DNA from: Aestuariibaculum sp. M13
GTDB lineage: Bacteria; Bacteroidota; Bacteroidia; Flavobacteriales; Flavobacteriaceae
Direction: 5' to 3'
Length of the DNA stretch: 64,000 bases
Assembly (NCBI RefSeq): GCF_024723255.1
Contig: NZ_JANIAC010000004.1
Span: 248,001 to 312,000, forward strand
Shown here: positions 37,397 through 46,957 of the stretch, one piece after another
Position numbering within the stretch: position 1 is the first letter of the stretch
How the letters are laid out: each line of letters begins with the position of its first letter
The notes under the pieces: model-generated
What the model saw: the letters and a program-made list of their open reading frames with translations, nothing else
What the model was told of the DNA's origin: nothing
The model's database searches: none
Position numbers and translations under genes: made by a program

Positions 37397-39721
37397 ATGA
37401 AAAAATACTTATTAATTATATTATTCATAGTTGCCGGAAATCTACATGCTCAAAAATCTACCAAAGAATTAATTCAAAAACTTTCTTTGGAAGAGAAAGA
37501 AAGAATAGTTATTGGGTCTGAGATGGAAATACCATGGTCTGAAGGAGGAGATACTGGAGTTGGAGAGGTTGGGGGTAATGTGCCTGGAGCAGCCGGAAAA
37601 AGTTTATTAAATGAACGCCTTAATTTACCTGTTGTAGTTTTTGCAGATGGACCAGCAGGAGTACGTATAAACCCCATACGTAAAGATAATCCAAATAAAA
37701 CATATTATGCTACAGCATTTCCGGTAGCTACCATGTTGGCGTCTAGTTTTAATACTGAGCTTATGGAGGAGGTAGGAAAAGCATTTGGGCATGAGGCTAA
37801 AGAATATGGAGTAGATGTACTTTTGGCTCCTGCTTTAAATATACATAGAAACCCTTTGGGAGGAAGAAATTTTGAATATTATTCAGAGGATCCGCTAGTA
37901 TCGGGCAAGATGGCTTCAGCTTTTACTAACGGAGTACAATCGTTAGGTGTTGGTGTTTCAATTAAGCATCTAGCCGTAAATAACCAAGAAACTAATAGAA
38001 GTCGTATTAATGCGATAGTAAGTGAAAGAGCATTAAGAGAAATTTACTTGAAGGGTTTTGAAATTGCAGTCAAAGAATCTCACCCATGGACAGTTATGTC
38101 TGCTTATAACAAGATAAACGGAGAATATGCTTCAGAGAGTGCCGATTTACTTAAAAATATATTAAGAGATGAATGGGGCTTTAATGGTTTTGTTATGACT
38201 GATTGGTTTGCTGGAGAAGATGTTCCTAAACAAATTCGTTCAGGAAATGATTTGTTGATGCCGGGAACTCCAAAACATAAGGGCATGATTGTAGAAGCGG
38301 TAAAAAACGGTGAGTTAAAGAAAGAAGATTTGGATAATTGTGTAGAAGCAATTTTAAATATTTATCAAAAAACACCAAGTTTTCTAAGTTATGAACCTAC
38401 AGGGGCACCTGATCTTGATAGATCGAAATTGATAGCCAAAAAAGCAGCTAAAGAAGGTGCAATTCTTTTAAAGAATGAAGGTACAACCTTACCTTTATCT
38501 GTGTCAGAACCTAAAGATGTGGCTTTATTTGGTGTTGGATCTTACAAAACTATTGCTGTTGGAACTGGGAGTGGCAATGTAAATATGGCCTATTCAGTTT
38601 CTTTATTGGAGGGTTTAGAAGGTAATGATTTAAAGGTATCTCAGGAGTTAAAAGAGGTATATCAAAATTATATAGCAAGAACGCTTGATAGTATGCCCAA
38701 AAAAGCTTGGTCTTTTGGTCCTGATAAAATATTACCAGAGAAATTATGGAGTCGAACGGAATTGGACAGTATTTCCAAAAAAACTAGTGTTGGAATTTTA
38801 ACCATAAATAGAACATCCGGAGAGTTTTACGATAGAAAACAAGCTTACGATTTTTATTTGTCTAAGGAAGAAGATACCTTACTTAAATCATTAGCTGAAG
38901 CATATCACAGCCAAAATAAAAAGTTTATCGTTGTTTTGAACATAGGAGGTGTTATTGAAACGACGAGTTGGAAATCCTATGCAGATAGTATTCTTTTAAT
39001 GTGGCAAGGAGGACAAGAAGGAGGTAATGCTATTGCCAATATTTTAATAGGTGAAACTAGTCCTTCAGGGAAATTACCAATGACTTTTCCTAACAGGTAT
39101 ATGGATCATTATTCTTCTAAAAATTTTCCAGGGAGGGAATTGGTAGATAATCCCTTTCCTAGTGCATTGGTAGGTGTCGAATCAGAGGTTGTTTATGAGG
39201 AGGATATTTATATTGGATATAGGTATTTTGAAACGTTTAATGTGCCGGTTTCTTATCCTTTTGGATTCGGGATGTCTTACACAACATTTGAAATTGCAAA
39301 TAACTCTATTAATGTAAATAAAGACGGAGTGTTGGAAATTAGTTGTTCTGTTAAGAATATTGGGAATGTTAAAGGAAAAGAGGTTGTGCAGGTTTACATA
39401 GCTTCACCTGACGGTAATTTAGAAAAGCCGAGCAAAGAGTTACGGGCATTTTCAAAGTCAAAATTATTAAGTCCCAATGAATATCAAAATATCTATTTTC
39501 AAATAGAGCCTAAAGATTATGCTTCGTTTTCAACTGAAAAATCGGCGTGGGTTTTAGAGGCTGGAACCTATAAAATAATGGTTGGAAATTCCATATCAAA
39601 TATTTCGTTTACGGAGTCTATAGAAATTCCAAACACTTTAGAAGTATTGAAAACAACGAAAAGCCTTGTGCCTAATCGAGAAATATCTAAACTAACTAAA
39701 AAAAGTATGAACATTGAGTAA
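37397..39721 (+). CDS. GH3-family beta-glycosidase
   Basis: A 774-aa exported glycoside hydrolase of family 3. Signal peptide with cleavage after GNLHAQ (residue 19). The N-terminal TIM-barrel domain carries VFADGPAGVR, GRNFEYYSEDP, SIKHLAVNNQE and the nucleophile Asp269 in VMTDW. The second alpha/beta domain (about 350-600) includes AAKEGAILLKNEG, and a fibronectin-III-like C-terminus (about 650-760, VKNIGNVKGKEVVQVYI) follows. The usual activity is beta-glucosidase, with beta-xylosidase and others possible. It leads a tight operon with the genes at 39714, 41963 and 45572, downstream of the SusCD pair. Confidence 0.94.
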   Translation: MKKYLLIILFIVAGNLHAQKSTKELIQKLSLEEKERIVIGSEMEIPWSEGGDTGVGEVGGNVPGAAGKSLLNERLNLPVVVFADGPAGVRINPIRKDNPNKTYYATAFPVATMLASSFNTELMEEVGKAFGHEAKEYGVDVLLAPALNIHRNPLGGRNFEYYSEDPLVSGKMASAFTNGVQSLGVGVSIKHLAVNNQETNRSRINAIVSERALREIYLKGFEIAVKESHPWTVMSAYNKINGEYASESADLLKNILRDEWGFNGFVMTDWFAGEDVPKQIRSGNDLLMPGTPKHKGMIVEAVKNGELKKEDLDNCVEAILNIYQKTPSFLSYEPTGAPDLDRSKLIAKKAAKEGAILLKNEGTTLPLSVSEPKDVALFGVGSYKTIAVGTGSGNVNMAYSVSLLEGLEGNDLKVSQELKEVYQNYIARTLDSMPKKAWSFGPDKILPEKLWSRTELDSISKKTSVGILTINRTSGEFYDRKQAYDFYLSKEEDTLLKSLAEAYHSQNKKFIVVLNIGGVIETTSWKSYADSILLMWQGGQEGGNAIANILIGETSPSGKLPMTFPNRYMDHYSSKNFPGRELVDNPFPSALVGVESEVVYEEDIYIGYRYFETFNVPVSYPFGFGMSYTTFEIANNSINVNKDGVLEISCSVKNIGNVKGKEVVQVYIASPDGNLEKPSKELRAFSKSKLLSPNEYQNIYFQIEPKDYASFSTEKSAWVLEAGTYKIMVGNSISNISFTESIEIPNTLEVLKTTKSLVPNREISKLTKKSMNIE

Positions 39722-41960
39722 TTATAAGATATATATAGCCTTTGTATGCTTTTTAACACTTTCTGTTCATGGTCAAATGACTTCAGCAGATTTTTTAAAA
39801 GCAGATGGCACCGTTTTACGAAACAATAATGGTCTGGGTGATACCATAACACTTAGAGGGACAAATTTAGGGGCTTGGTTAAGCATGGAATATTGGATGG
39901 GACCCGTAGGTAAAGGCTCATTAAACAGAAGCACGTGGCAAGCAAGCGCTTCATCCTCCTATCCAGGTACAGATTTACAGAATGTTTTTGATAGAGATTT
40001 AAATTCGAGGTGGTCAAGTGGTTTGGCACAAATACCTGATGGCTCTCAATATTTTATGGTTGACATGCAGGAAAACGTTTTGTTTAATCGTGTGTCTTTT
40101 GAGGCGGGATCTCACACAGGTGATTATCCTCGTGGTTATAAAATTGAAGTTTCAGAAGATGCAAACAATTGGGAGGAAGTCATGTCTGGAACTGGTTCAA
40201 CAGAAAACATCTTTGTTCAGCTACCAAATATTTATTTTAAGCGATACATAAAAATAACACAAACAGGAACGGCTAATTCTAATTTTTGGTCCATAGCAGA
40301 ATTTAATCTGTATATGGAAGATGATTTTACAGTTAGAAATTCGTTAATCGATAGGTTTGGAGAAGATGGAGCAGATGTGGTTTTAGACAGTTTTCAAAAG
40401 GCTTGGATAACTACAAATGATTTAGATAATATTAAGGCCATGGGAATGAATATGGTGAGAGTGCCCTTCTACTGGATGGAAATAATGTATAATGATGGTA
40501 CTATAAAACCACAAGGTTTTGATCAATTAGATTGGGTAATAGCAGAGTGTAATAGTCGTAACATGTATGTAATTTTAGATTTGCACGGAGCGCCTGGTGG
40601 TATGAACGGTTTTATAACTAGTGGTCAGGCCTTTTTTAATGAGCTATGGACGAACAGTACATATCAACAAATGACCATTGATATCTGGAAAGCATTAGCA
40701 CACCGCTATAAAGACAATCCAACAGTAGCAGCATATGATTTGTTAAACGAACCTTTAAGTTCAGACCAGACCAATTACCCTATTCATGGGTTTTATAATA
40801 CCCTTTATAAGGAAGTTAGAAGTATTGATCCGGACCATATAATATCTATAGGGGCTTTTCCCGGGTTCAATTTTGTAGTACCTCCAGCACATTATGGTTG
40901 GACAAATGTGCTTTATCAAGTACATCACTATAATGAAGATAAGACCAACTGGGCATCTCAAAATGGTTTTATAGATGCTATTTTATTAGATGTTGCAAAT
41001 CATATGTATAATTGGAATGTGCCCGTGCTTGCTGGTGAATTCAATTTTTGGGATTTCCCGGATTTATGGGAACGCTATCTTTCAGGTTTGAATAAGTTAA
41101 ATGTATCTTGGTCTAATTGGGCTTACAAGGTAAAACGAATAGATAATCCAGTTGAGAATTGGGGTTATTATGATGGATTTGATGGTCCTATTCCTGATAT
41201 TCATTATGATTCTCCGGAAGTGATTTCTGAAAAGTGGAGTCAGTATATAACACCTAATTTTAGAATAAATCAAGGCCATATAGACAATGTAAAGCAGTTT
41301 ACCACAACTCAGGTTACTTTACCGCCTTTCGGGGAAACTATATGGATTAAAGGTAATAATTTAAAATATTTAACTATTCTCGATGATAATGAGACGTTAA
41401 GTTGTGACAAAATTAAGGTAGATAACCAAGTTAAGTTTGAGGTTGTTTATGCAGGGAATGGAGAAATAGCACTTTTAGGAGCAAATAATATGTATGTGTC
41501 GGCAGGAAACGGAGTAAATAATATGCTTTGCAATGCTTTAAACATAGGAGACACTGAAACATTTAAGTTTATACAAATAGAAGATGGTAGGATAGCTTTA
41601 CGTAGTAAACAAGGTTATTATGTGAGTTCTGAAGATGGACAGAAACCAGTTATAGCTAATAGACAAAGTGTTGACGGTTGGGAGGTCTTTTCTTGGGGAA
41701 CCAATTTTTCTAATGGAAAACCTAAAAATGTTACCGCAAAAATATATCCAAACCCTGCTAAAGGCGAAGTTATTATTAAGAGCGATTTAAAAAACTATAA
41801 CCTTAAAGTCTTTAATATGTTTAGTCAGTTAGTGAAAGAAACTAATGGGGTTGAGGGGGAAATGAATTTTAGTACCTCCGATTTAAGGCCAGGACTTTAT
41901 GTTTTTTTTATAAATGATGAGAAAACTGATCCATTAGTAAGAAAAATTATTATTCATTAA
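39714..41960 (+). CDS. GH5-like glycoside hydrolase with inserted discoidin-type domain and T9SS sorting signal
   Basis: A 748-aa secreted enzyme. No ATG precedes its signal peptide: the frame opens at 39711 after a TGA, and TTG at 39714 is the only good start, overlapping the GH3 gene by 8 bases. Order: signal peptide (1-20); start of the barrel (LRGTNLGAWLSMEYWM); an F5/8-type (discoidin/CBM32-like) domain at about 70-202; the remaining barrel with DLHGAPGGMNG, acid/base Glu346 (DLLNEP) and nucleophile Glu442 (LAGEFNFW); a fascin-like beta-trefoil at about 545-665; and a T9SS sorting domain (YPNPAKGEVIIKS to the end). This resembles exo-beta-1,3-glucanase-type GH5 enzymes. Substrate unproven. 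Confidence 0.88.
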   Translation: MSNYKIYIAFVCFLTLSVHGQMTSADFLKADGTVLRNNNGLGDTITLRGTNLGAWLSMEYWMGPVGKGSLNRSTWQASASSSYPGTDLQNVFDRDLNSRWSSGLAQIPDGSQYFMVDMQENVLFNRVSFEAGSHTGDYPRGYKIEVSEDANNWEEVMSGTGSTENIFVQLPNIYFKRYIKITQTGTANSNFWSIAEFNLYMEDDFTVRNSLIDRFGEDGADVVLDSFQKAWITTNDLDNIKAMGMNMVRVPFYWMEIMYNDGTIKPQGFDQLDWVIAECNSRNMYVILDLHGAPGGMNGFITSGQAFFNELWTNSTYQQMTIDIWKALAHRYKDNPTVAAYDLLNEPLSSDQTNYPIHGFYNTLYKEVRSIDPDHIISIGAFPGFNFVVPPAHYGWTNVLYQVHHYNEDKTNWASQNGFIDAILLDVANHMYNWNVPVLAGEFNFWDFPDLWERYLSGLNKLNVSWSNWAYKVKRIDNPVENWGYYDGFDGPIPDIHYDSPEVISEKWSQYITPNFRINQGHIDNVKQFTTTQVTLPPFGETIWIKGNNLKYLTILDDNETLSCDKIKVDNQVKFEVVYAGNGEIALLGANNMYVSAGNGVNNMLCNALNIGDTETFKFIQIEDGRIALRSKQGYYVSSEDGQKPVIANRQSVDGWEVFSWGTNFSNGKPKNVTAKIYPNPAKGEVIIKSDLKNYNLKVFNMFSQLVKETNGVEGEMNFSTSDLRPGLYVFFINDEKTDPLVRKIIIH

Positions 41961-41962
41961 AT

Positions 41963-44900
41963 ATGATTGGTATGAGAGTTATAATATGTTGTTTTTTAGC
42001 TTTTTTAGTTTCAACTGGTTGTAAGTATAATAAAACAAGAGTTGATGATTTGATGGTAGAATACCTTGAAACTCCAATAGGAATTGATGAATTTAAACCT
42101 AGGTTTAGTTGGAAAATGGTTTCAGGTGATGATAAAAATAACTTGTTTCAAAAGGCATATCAGATTATTGTAAAAGATGTTAATGAACTGCAGGTTTGGG
42201 ATTCAGGTAAGGTAGAATCTGATATTTCGTTGAATATAGAATTTGAGGGGGAATCATTGAGATCAGAATCAAAATACACATGGGATTTGAAAGTTTGGAA
42301 TCAAAATGATGAAGTTTTAACAAATAAATCATGGTTTGAAACGGGACTGATGAATTCGGATATAATGGCTTGGGAAGGGGCGACATGGATTGGTGGCTCT
42401 CAAGAGGATATGGTATTGTACTCTCATGCGCTTTCTGTGTTTAAATTGAGTTATGATGTTAAGTTAGATGAAGAAAGCCAATCATCAAAGGCTGGATTTG
42501 TATTTGGAGCAAACGACCGCAGACTGATGGATAAAAATTCTAACATTATGGGAGTTGAAAATGGAAAAGACCAAAGCTATTTTGTTTTTGAATTAAATGT
42601 AGACCATATTAAAAACATCAATGGTAATGCAACACTTGATGTATACAGGGTAGGCTATACTTCAGGTGATTCAGAAAGTGAGCCTTTGTACTCTTACATT
42701 ATACCCAGAAGTTTAATAAATACAGAAAATAAATATGATTGGCATCAGGTGTATTTCGAGATGAACTTTGGAAAGTGCTTAATTTATATAGATGGGAAAG
42801 AAAATAAAAATATTATTAATGAACCAATGGATGTGCCTAACTGGGTAGACGTAAGAGGAGTATCTTTAAATCCACTTGGAGATAATGGAGGAGACTTAAT
42901 AGTTTATCCTTTATTAGCGGATATAGGATTTAAAATGGATCAAGGACAAAAGGCTTCATTTAAAAATTTAAAAGTAAAAAATTTCAGACAACCATCAAAT
43001 ACTGTTTTTCAGGAAAATTTAAAGGGAAGTGTTGAGTATAAGGGTGTTTTTCAGGAATTTATAAATAATGGGGTTGAGGTGCTTAATGGACAATATAAAG
43101 TTGGAGCTTCTAATGAAACTGTTTTCATTACAGCAAATCCAAGTAAAAATTCCATGCCGATGTTACGTACTGAGTTTAGTGTGGATAATAGCATTCAATC
43201 TGCAAAGCTTTATGTTACGGCAAGAGGTATTTACGAGTTGTATTTAAATGGAAAAAGAATTAGTAATGATTATTTTAATCCAGGCCTTACACAGTATAAC
43301 AAAACTCATATGTATCAAACTTATGATGTGACTGAATTGCTTAACAATGGTAAAAACGCATTTGGGGCACTACTAGGAGAAGGATGGTGGAGTGGAAATG
43401 CAACATACCGAGGGTATAATTGGAACTACTTCGGGGATCGTCAATCTTTATTAGTTAAATTGAAGTTGACATTCCAGGATGGATCAACAAAAATCGTAAC
43501 AACAAATCCAGATGAATGGAAATATTTTAATGATGGACCCATAGAGTATTCGAGCTTTTTTCAAGGTGAGTATTACAATGCTATGAAAGAAAAGAATATT
43601 GAAGGGTGGAATCAAGTTGGTTATGACGATGAGCTTTGGAAAACTGCTGTAGAAGTTAATCTGAATAGTAAAAATGCTTATATCGATAAAGAGTTGAATT
43701 ATGACGATTTAAAAATTATAGGACAAATAGGTGAAAATGCTACAATAGTTAAAACCCTAACAGCTCAAAGTATGGAAGAAGTAAGGCCCGGTGTTTTTGT
43801 TTATGATATGGGGCAAAATATGGTTGGTTTTCCAGAGATAAACTTAAGTGGTGAAGCAGGAGATACTATAACATTAAGATATGCCGAAATGAAATATCCG
43901 AACCTTGACGAGTATAAAGGTAATGTAGGCATGATTATGATGGAAAATATAAGAGGAGCATTAGCAACCGATAAATGGATTTTAAAGGGAACTACAAGTG
44001 AGTTGATAAGGCCACGTTTTACTTTTCATGGTTATAGGTATATTGAAATAACTGGCATTGAAAAGCCAGTACCTATTGAGAGTGTAAAAGGAAAAGTAAT
44101 TAGTTCTATTAATGAATTAGCATCATCTTATAACACTTCAAATAAATTGGTAAACAAGCTTTGGCAGAATATAACATGGTCTTTTAGGGGTAACTTTTTG
44201 TCAATACCTACTGATACTCCGGCAAGAAATGAAAGAATGGGATGGAATGGGGATATAAATGTTTTTGCCAAAACGGCGACCTATTTAGGTCATGTTGACC
44301 TGTTTTTAAAAAGACATCTAATTGCTAATAGAGATCTTCAGGAATCCTCAGGCCGGTTTCCAGATATTGCACCAGTAGGAACGGGTTTTGGAGGTACGTT
44401 GTGGGGAAGCGCAGGGGTTACAATTCCGTGGGAACTTTATCAGCAATATGGTGATAAAAGGATTATAGAGAACCATTATGAAGCGATGAAGAGATATGTA
44501 GACTTTTTGGAATCTAAAGAAGATAAAGAAACAGGTGTTTTAGACGAAGGACCTTTAGGAGACTGGTTGAGTCCGGAAGGTTTTAAAAATGATAATTCTT
44601 TATTTTGGACAGCTTATCAAGTTAGAAGTTTAGAAATTTTATATAAATCTGCTGAATTATTGGGTAAACATAAAGACCGGGAAAAATATAAATCCTATTA
44701 TGAAAATCGAAAAGTGTTTTTTAATGAGACTTACGTAGATGCTATAACTGGTAAGACCATTCACTCAGGTTACAGTGGTGCTTCGTTGGCTACAAAACCC
44801 AAGGATTTTTTACAACCAGAAAAGGGGAATTTAGTAGATACACAAGCCTCGTATGCAATACCTCTGTCTTTTAATGTATTTGATGAAAAGTATAAGCTTT

Positions 44901-45565
44901 TAGCAAGACAATATCTCGTTCAGGCAGTAAGCAGACAAAATGCAGATTTTAATAATATTTTACGCCCGGTGAATTCCTTAATGACAGGTTTTGTTGGCAC
45001 AGTATCGCTTGGGATTGCGCTGTCAGAGGGGTATAATGATGAAGCTATTTATAACCTGTTGCAGCAAACTTCCTATCCTTCATGGTTGTATTCAGTAACA
45101 AATGGAGCTACTACTATTTGGGAAAGATTAAATTCTTATACAAAAGAAGAGGGGTTTGGAGGAAACAATAGTATGAACTCATTTAATCATTATTCTTTCG
45201 GAGCTGTGGGAGCTTGGATGTATGGTTATTCTTTAGGAATAAGACCTTTAAAAACTGGTTACAAAGAATTTATTTTAAGTCCAACTCCAGACCCTACTGG
45301 TAATATGGATTGGGCAGAGGGGTATTATAATTCTACCTATGGAACGATAAAAAGTAAATGGGTTGTCGAAGGTGATAAAACGACATACTACCTTACTATT
45401 CCACCTAATACAACAGCTAAAGTCCGGATTAAATACAAGCAAAATCAAAATATAGAAGTTTTCATAGAAGATAAACTTAAAATTATCCAACAGTATAATA
45501 AAATAGAAGGAAATAGAAAGGAATATAGTTTAGGTTCGGGCGAGTATACAATAGAGGTTAAATAA
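41963..45565 (+). CDS. GH78 alpha-L-rhamnosidase, lipoprotein
   Basis: A 1200-aa family-78 alpha-L-rhamnosidase that should release terminal L-rhamnose. A lipoprotein signal (VIICCFLAFLVSTGC, Cys20) anchors it in a membrane. Beta domains include LRTEFSVDNSIQSAKLYVTA, and the (alpha/alpha)6 barrel holds DTPARNERMGWNGD with acid Glu757, and TTIWERLN with base Glu1054. A segment at about 145-345 (KLSYDVKLDEESQSSKAGFV) interrupts the N-terminal region and looks like a concanavalin/LamG-type sandwich, making the protein longer than most family members. Start is ATG 41963 or 41972. It lies 2 bases behind the GH5-like gene and 6 before the regulator. Confidence 0.93.
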   Translation: MIGMRVIICCFLAFLVSTGCKYNKTRVDDLMVEYLETPIGIDEFKPRFSWKMVSGDDKNNLFQKAYQIIVKDVNELQVWDSGKVESDISLNIEFEGESLRSESKYTWDLKVWNQNDEVLTNKSWFETGLMNSDIMAWEGATWIGGSQEDMVLYSHALSVFKLSYDVKLDEESQSSKAGFVFGANDRRLMDKNSNIMGVENGKDQSYFVFELNVDHIKNINGNATLDVYRVGYTSGDSESEPLYSYIIPRSLINTENKYDWHQVYFEMNFGKCLIYIDGKENKNIINEPMDVPNWVDVRGVSLNPLGDNGGDLIVYPLLADIGFKMDQGQKASFKNLKVKNFRQPSNTVFQENLKGSVEYKGVFQEFINNGVEVLNGQYKVGASNETVFITANPSKNSMPMLRTEFSVDNSIQSAKLYVTARGIYELYLNGKRISNDYFNPGLTQYNKTHMYQTYDVTELLNNGKNAFGALLGEGWWSGNATYRGYNWNYFGDRQSLLVKLKLTFQDGSTKIVTTNPDEWKYFNDGPIEYSSFFQGEYYNAMKEKNIEGWNQVGYDDELWKTAVEVNLNSKNAYIDKELNYDDLKIIGQIGENATIVKTLTAQSMEEVRPGVFVYDMGQNMVGFPEINLSGEAGDTITLRYAEMKYPNLDEYKGNVGMIMMENIRGALATDKWILKGTTSELIRPRFTFHGYRYIEITGIEKPVPIESVKGKVISSINELASSYNTSNKLVNKLWQNITWSFRGNFLSIPTDTPARNERMGWNGDINVFAKTATYLGHVDLFLKRHLIANRDLQESSGRFPDIAPVGTGFGGTLWGSAGVTIPWELYQQYGDKRIIENHYEAMKRYVDFLESKEDKETGVLDEGPLGDWLSPEGFKNDNSLFWTAYQVRSLEILYKSAELLGKHKDREKYKSYYENRKVFFNETYVDAITGKTIHSGYSGASLATKPKDFLQPEKGNLVDTQASYAIPLSFNVFDEKYKLLARQYLVQAVSRQNADFNNILRPVNSLMTGFVGTVSLGIALSEGYNDEAIYNLLQQTSYPSWLYSVTNGATTIWERLNSYTKEEGFGGNNSMNSFNHYSFGAVGAWMYGYSLGIRPLKTGYKEFILSPTPDPTGNMDWAEGYYNSTYGTIKSKWVVEGDKTTYYLTIPPNTTAKVRIKYKQNQNIEVFIEDKLKIIQQYNKIEGNRKEYSLGSGEYTIEVK

Positions 45566-45571
45566 CTAAAA

Positions 45572-46618
45572 ATGAATAAATTTATGAATTTAAGTTTTGA
45601 AAATAATTCAGTGTTGCCATTGTATATGCAAATAGCTAATGCGGTTGTTAATAATATACAAAAGGGGAATTTAAATATTCATGAAAAAATGCCTTCCATA
45701 AATACCTTTAGTAAAAAATATTCGGTTTCCAGAGATACCGTTGAAAAAGCTTATAAAGTTTTAAAACAAAGAAAGATTTTGGTTGCTAAAAAGGGAAAGG
45801 GGACTTTTGTAAACAGTTCTAGGATTATCGTCAAAACAAAAGTACTTTTTCTTATTAATAAGCCTAGTCAATATAAGTTGGAAGTTTATAATGCCTTTAC
45901 AAAAGATTTAGGTGAAGATTACCTTGTTAATTTTGAAGTTTACCATTGCGATGAGGTTTTGTTTTTTAATTTATTAGAACAAAATTTACATACGTACGAT
46001 TACTTTGTAATCATGCCTCATTTTAATACAAGTAGCGACGAAAGACAGAATTTCTCCGAAACAGTATTAAAATTAATAAAGAGTATTTCTTCCGATAGGT
46101 TAATTATATTAGATAACAATGATTTAAAGTTAGGAAATCAATGTATAGAAATTTTTCAAGATTTTGAAAGAGATACTTTCGAAGGTTTAAATAATGCGTA
46201 TTTTAAAATTAAAAAATATCAAGAGTTAATTTTAGTAACCCCTAAGAGGTTTAATTATTCGTACATTGATAAAATCACAAATGCATGTAAAAAATTTTGT
46301 AATTATCATGAATTTGGATTCAAAGTTTTAAATGAAGTTTCTCATAATACAATTGTAGGAAAAGAAAATTTATTCATAGTTTTAGAAGATGATGATTTAG
46401 TAAAATTATTAGATAAGTTAAACCAATTAAAATTAGAGTTAGGGAGAGATGTTGGTGTAATCGCATTTAATGAAACTCCATTTAAGAGATTGTTAGGGAT
46501 TTCTGTTATGTCTACAAATTTCAAGTTAATGGGAGAAACAGCTGCATCTATGATGCTCAATAGACAAAAATCTAAGGTTAAAAATAAATTTTGCTTTATT
46601 GATAGGATATCCTGTTGA
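45572..46618 (+). CDS. GntR-family transcriptional regulator with LacI-like ligand-binding domain
   Basis: A 348-aa regulator. N-terminal winged helix (about 12-85): LPLYMQIANAVVNNIQKGNL, MPSINTFSKKYSVSRDTVEK, GKGTFV. The C-terminal 250 residues resemble a periplasmic-binding-protein (LacI/GalR-type) sensor (VLFLINKPSQYKLEVYNAF, DVGVIAFNETPFKRLLGISV). Its position as the last gene of the GH3-GH5-GH78 operon suggests that it senses a sugar from this pathway and controls these genes; this locus would then have both sigma/anti-sigma and sugar-responsive control. Start is ATG 45572 or 45584. Confidence 0.9.
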   Translation: MNKFMNLSFENNSVLPLYMQIANAVVNNIQKGNLNIHEKMPSINTFSKKYSVSRDTVEKAYKVLKQRKILVAKKGKGTFVNSSRIIVKTKVLFLINKPSQYKLEVYNAFTKDLGEDYLVNFEVYHCDEVLFFNLLEQNLHTYDYFVIMPHFNTSSDERQNFSETVLKLIKSISSDRLIILDNNDLKLGNQCIEIFQDFERDTFEGLNNAYFKIKKYQELILVTPKRFNYSYIDKITNACKKFCNYHEFGFKVLNEVSHNTIVGKENLFIVLEDDDLVKLLDKLNQLKLELGRDVGVIAFNETPFKRLLGISVMSTNFKLMGETAASMMLNRQKSKVKNKFCFIDRISC

Positions 46619-46680
46619 AAATATAAAAGAATTATATTAGTTTTAGTGAGAAATTAAATGTCTAATCCAGACATCAAACT

Positions 46681-46710
46681 GAATACGATTTTAATACGGA
46701 GACGAATACG
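46681..46710 (+). repeat. ATACG direct repeats upstream of tRNA-like element (copy 2)
   Basis: Three units, GAATACGATTTT, AATACGGAGAC and GAATACG, spaced by 11-12 bases and followed by TTTTTGTAAAT. Copy 1 at 19178 shows the same unit and the same distance to its tRNA-like element. A plausible -33/-7 promoter (TTG at 46616, TAGTTTTA at 46639) lies upstream. Confidence 0.45.
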
Positions 46711-46723
46711 TTTTTGTAAATCG

Positions 46724-46816
46724 AGCGGCTGAAAGCCCCAGTAAAAAGGGTTTTGGGAGGTTGTGGCTTCAAGCTCATAACCCGAAGGTCACAGGTTCGA
46801 GTCCTGTTCCCGCTAC
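46724..46816 (+). other. Initiator-tRNA-like element, copy 2
   Basis: The 3' half (GCTCATAACCCGAAGGTCAC, continuing through the T arm to CCCGCTAC) is identical to copy 1 and matches the 3' half of tRNA-fMet. The 5' half begins AGCGG and has a hairpin AAAGCCC/GGGTTTT around CAGTAAAAA, which preserves pairing relative to copy 1 (AAAACC/GGTTTT) with changed bases. The segment before the anticodon loop differs from a tRNA (TTCAAG instead of TCGGG) and can instead form GGTTGTG/CATAACC, so a normal anticodon arm is lost. It is 93 bases long and followed by a terminator. Together with copy 1 it could mark the ends of a 27.5-kb island, or be a tRNA-derived RNA gene. Confidence 0.68.
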
Positions 46817-46822
46817 GAAGCA

Positions 46823-46850
46823 AGAGAATCTAGAAATAGGTTCTCTTTTT
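46823..46850 (+). terminator. Rho-independent terminator after tRNA-like element 2
   Basis: AGAGAATC (46823-46830) pairs with GGTTCTCT (46839-46846, one G-U) and is followed by TTTT-ATTT. It sits 7 bases after the element, as terminator 1 follows copy 1. Confidence 0.85.
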
Positions 46851-46957
46851 ATTTGCAATAAATTCAAGTGTTTCAGAAATTATATTAAATCTTCAATAAA
46901 AGGACTCTGAAAAGGTGGTATTTCATATTCCACTAAATCAATCAAATAATTAAAGTT

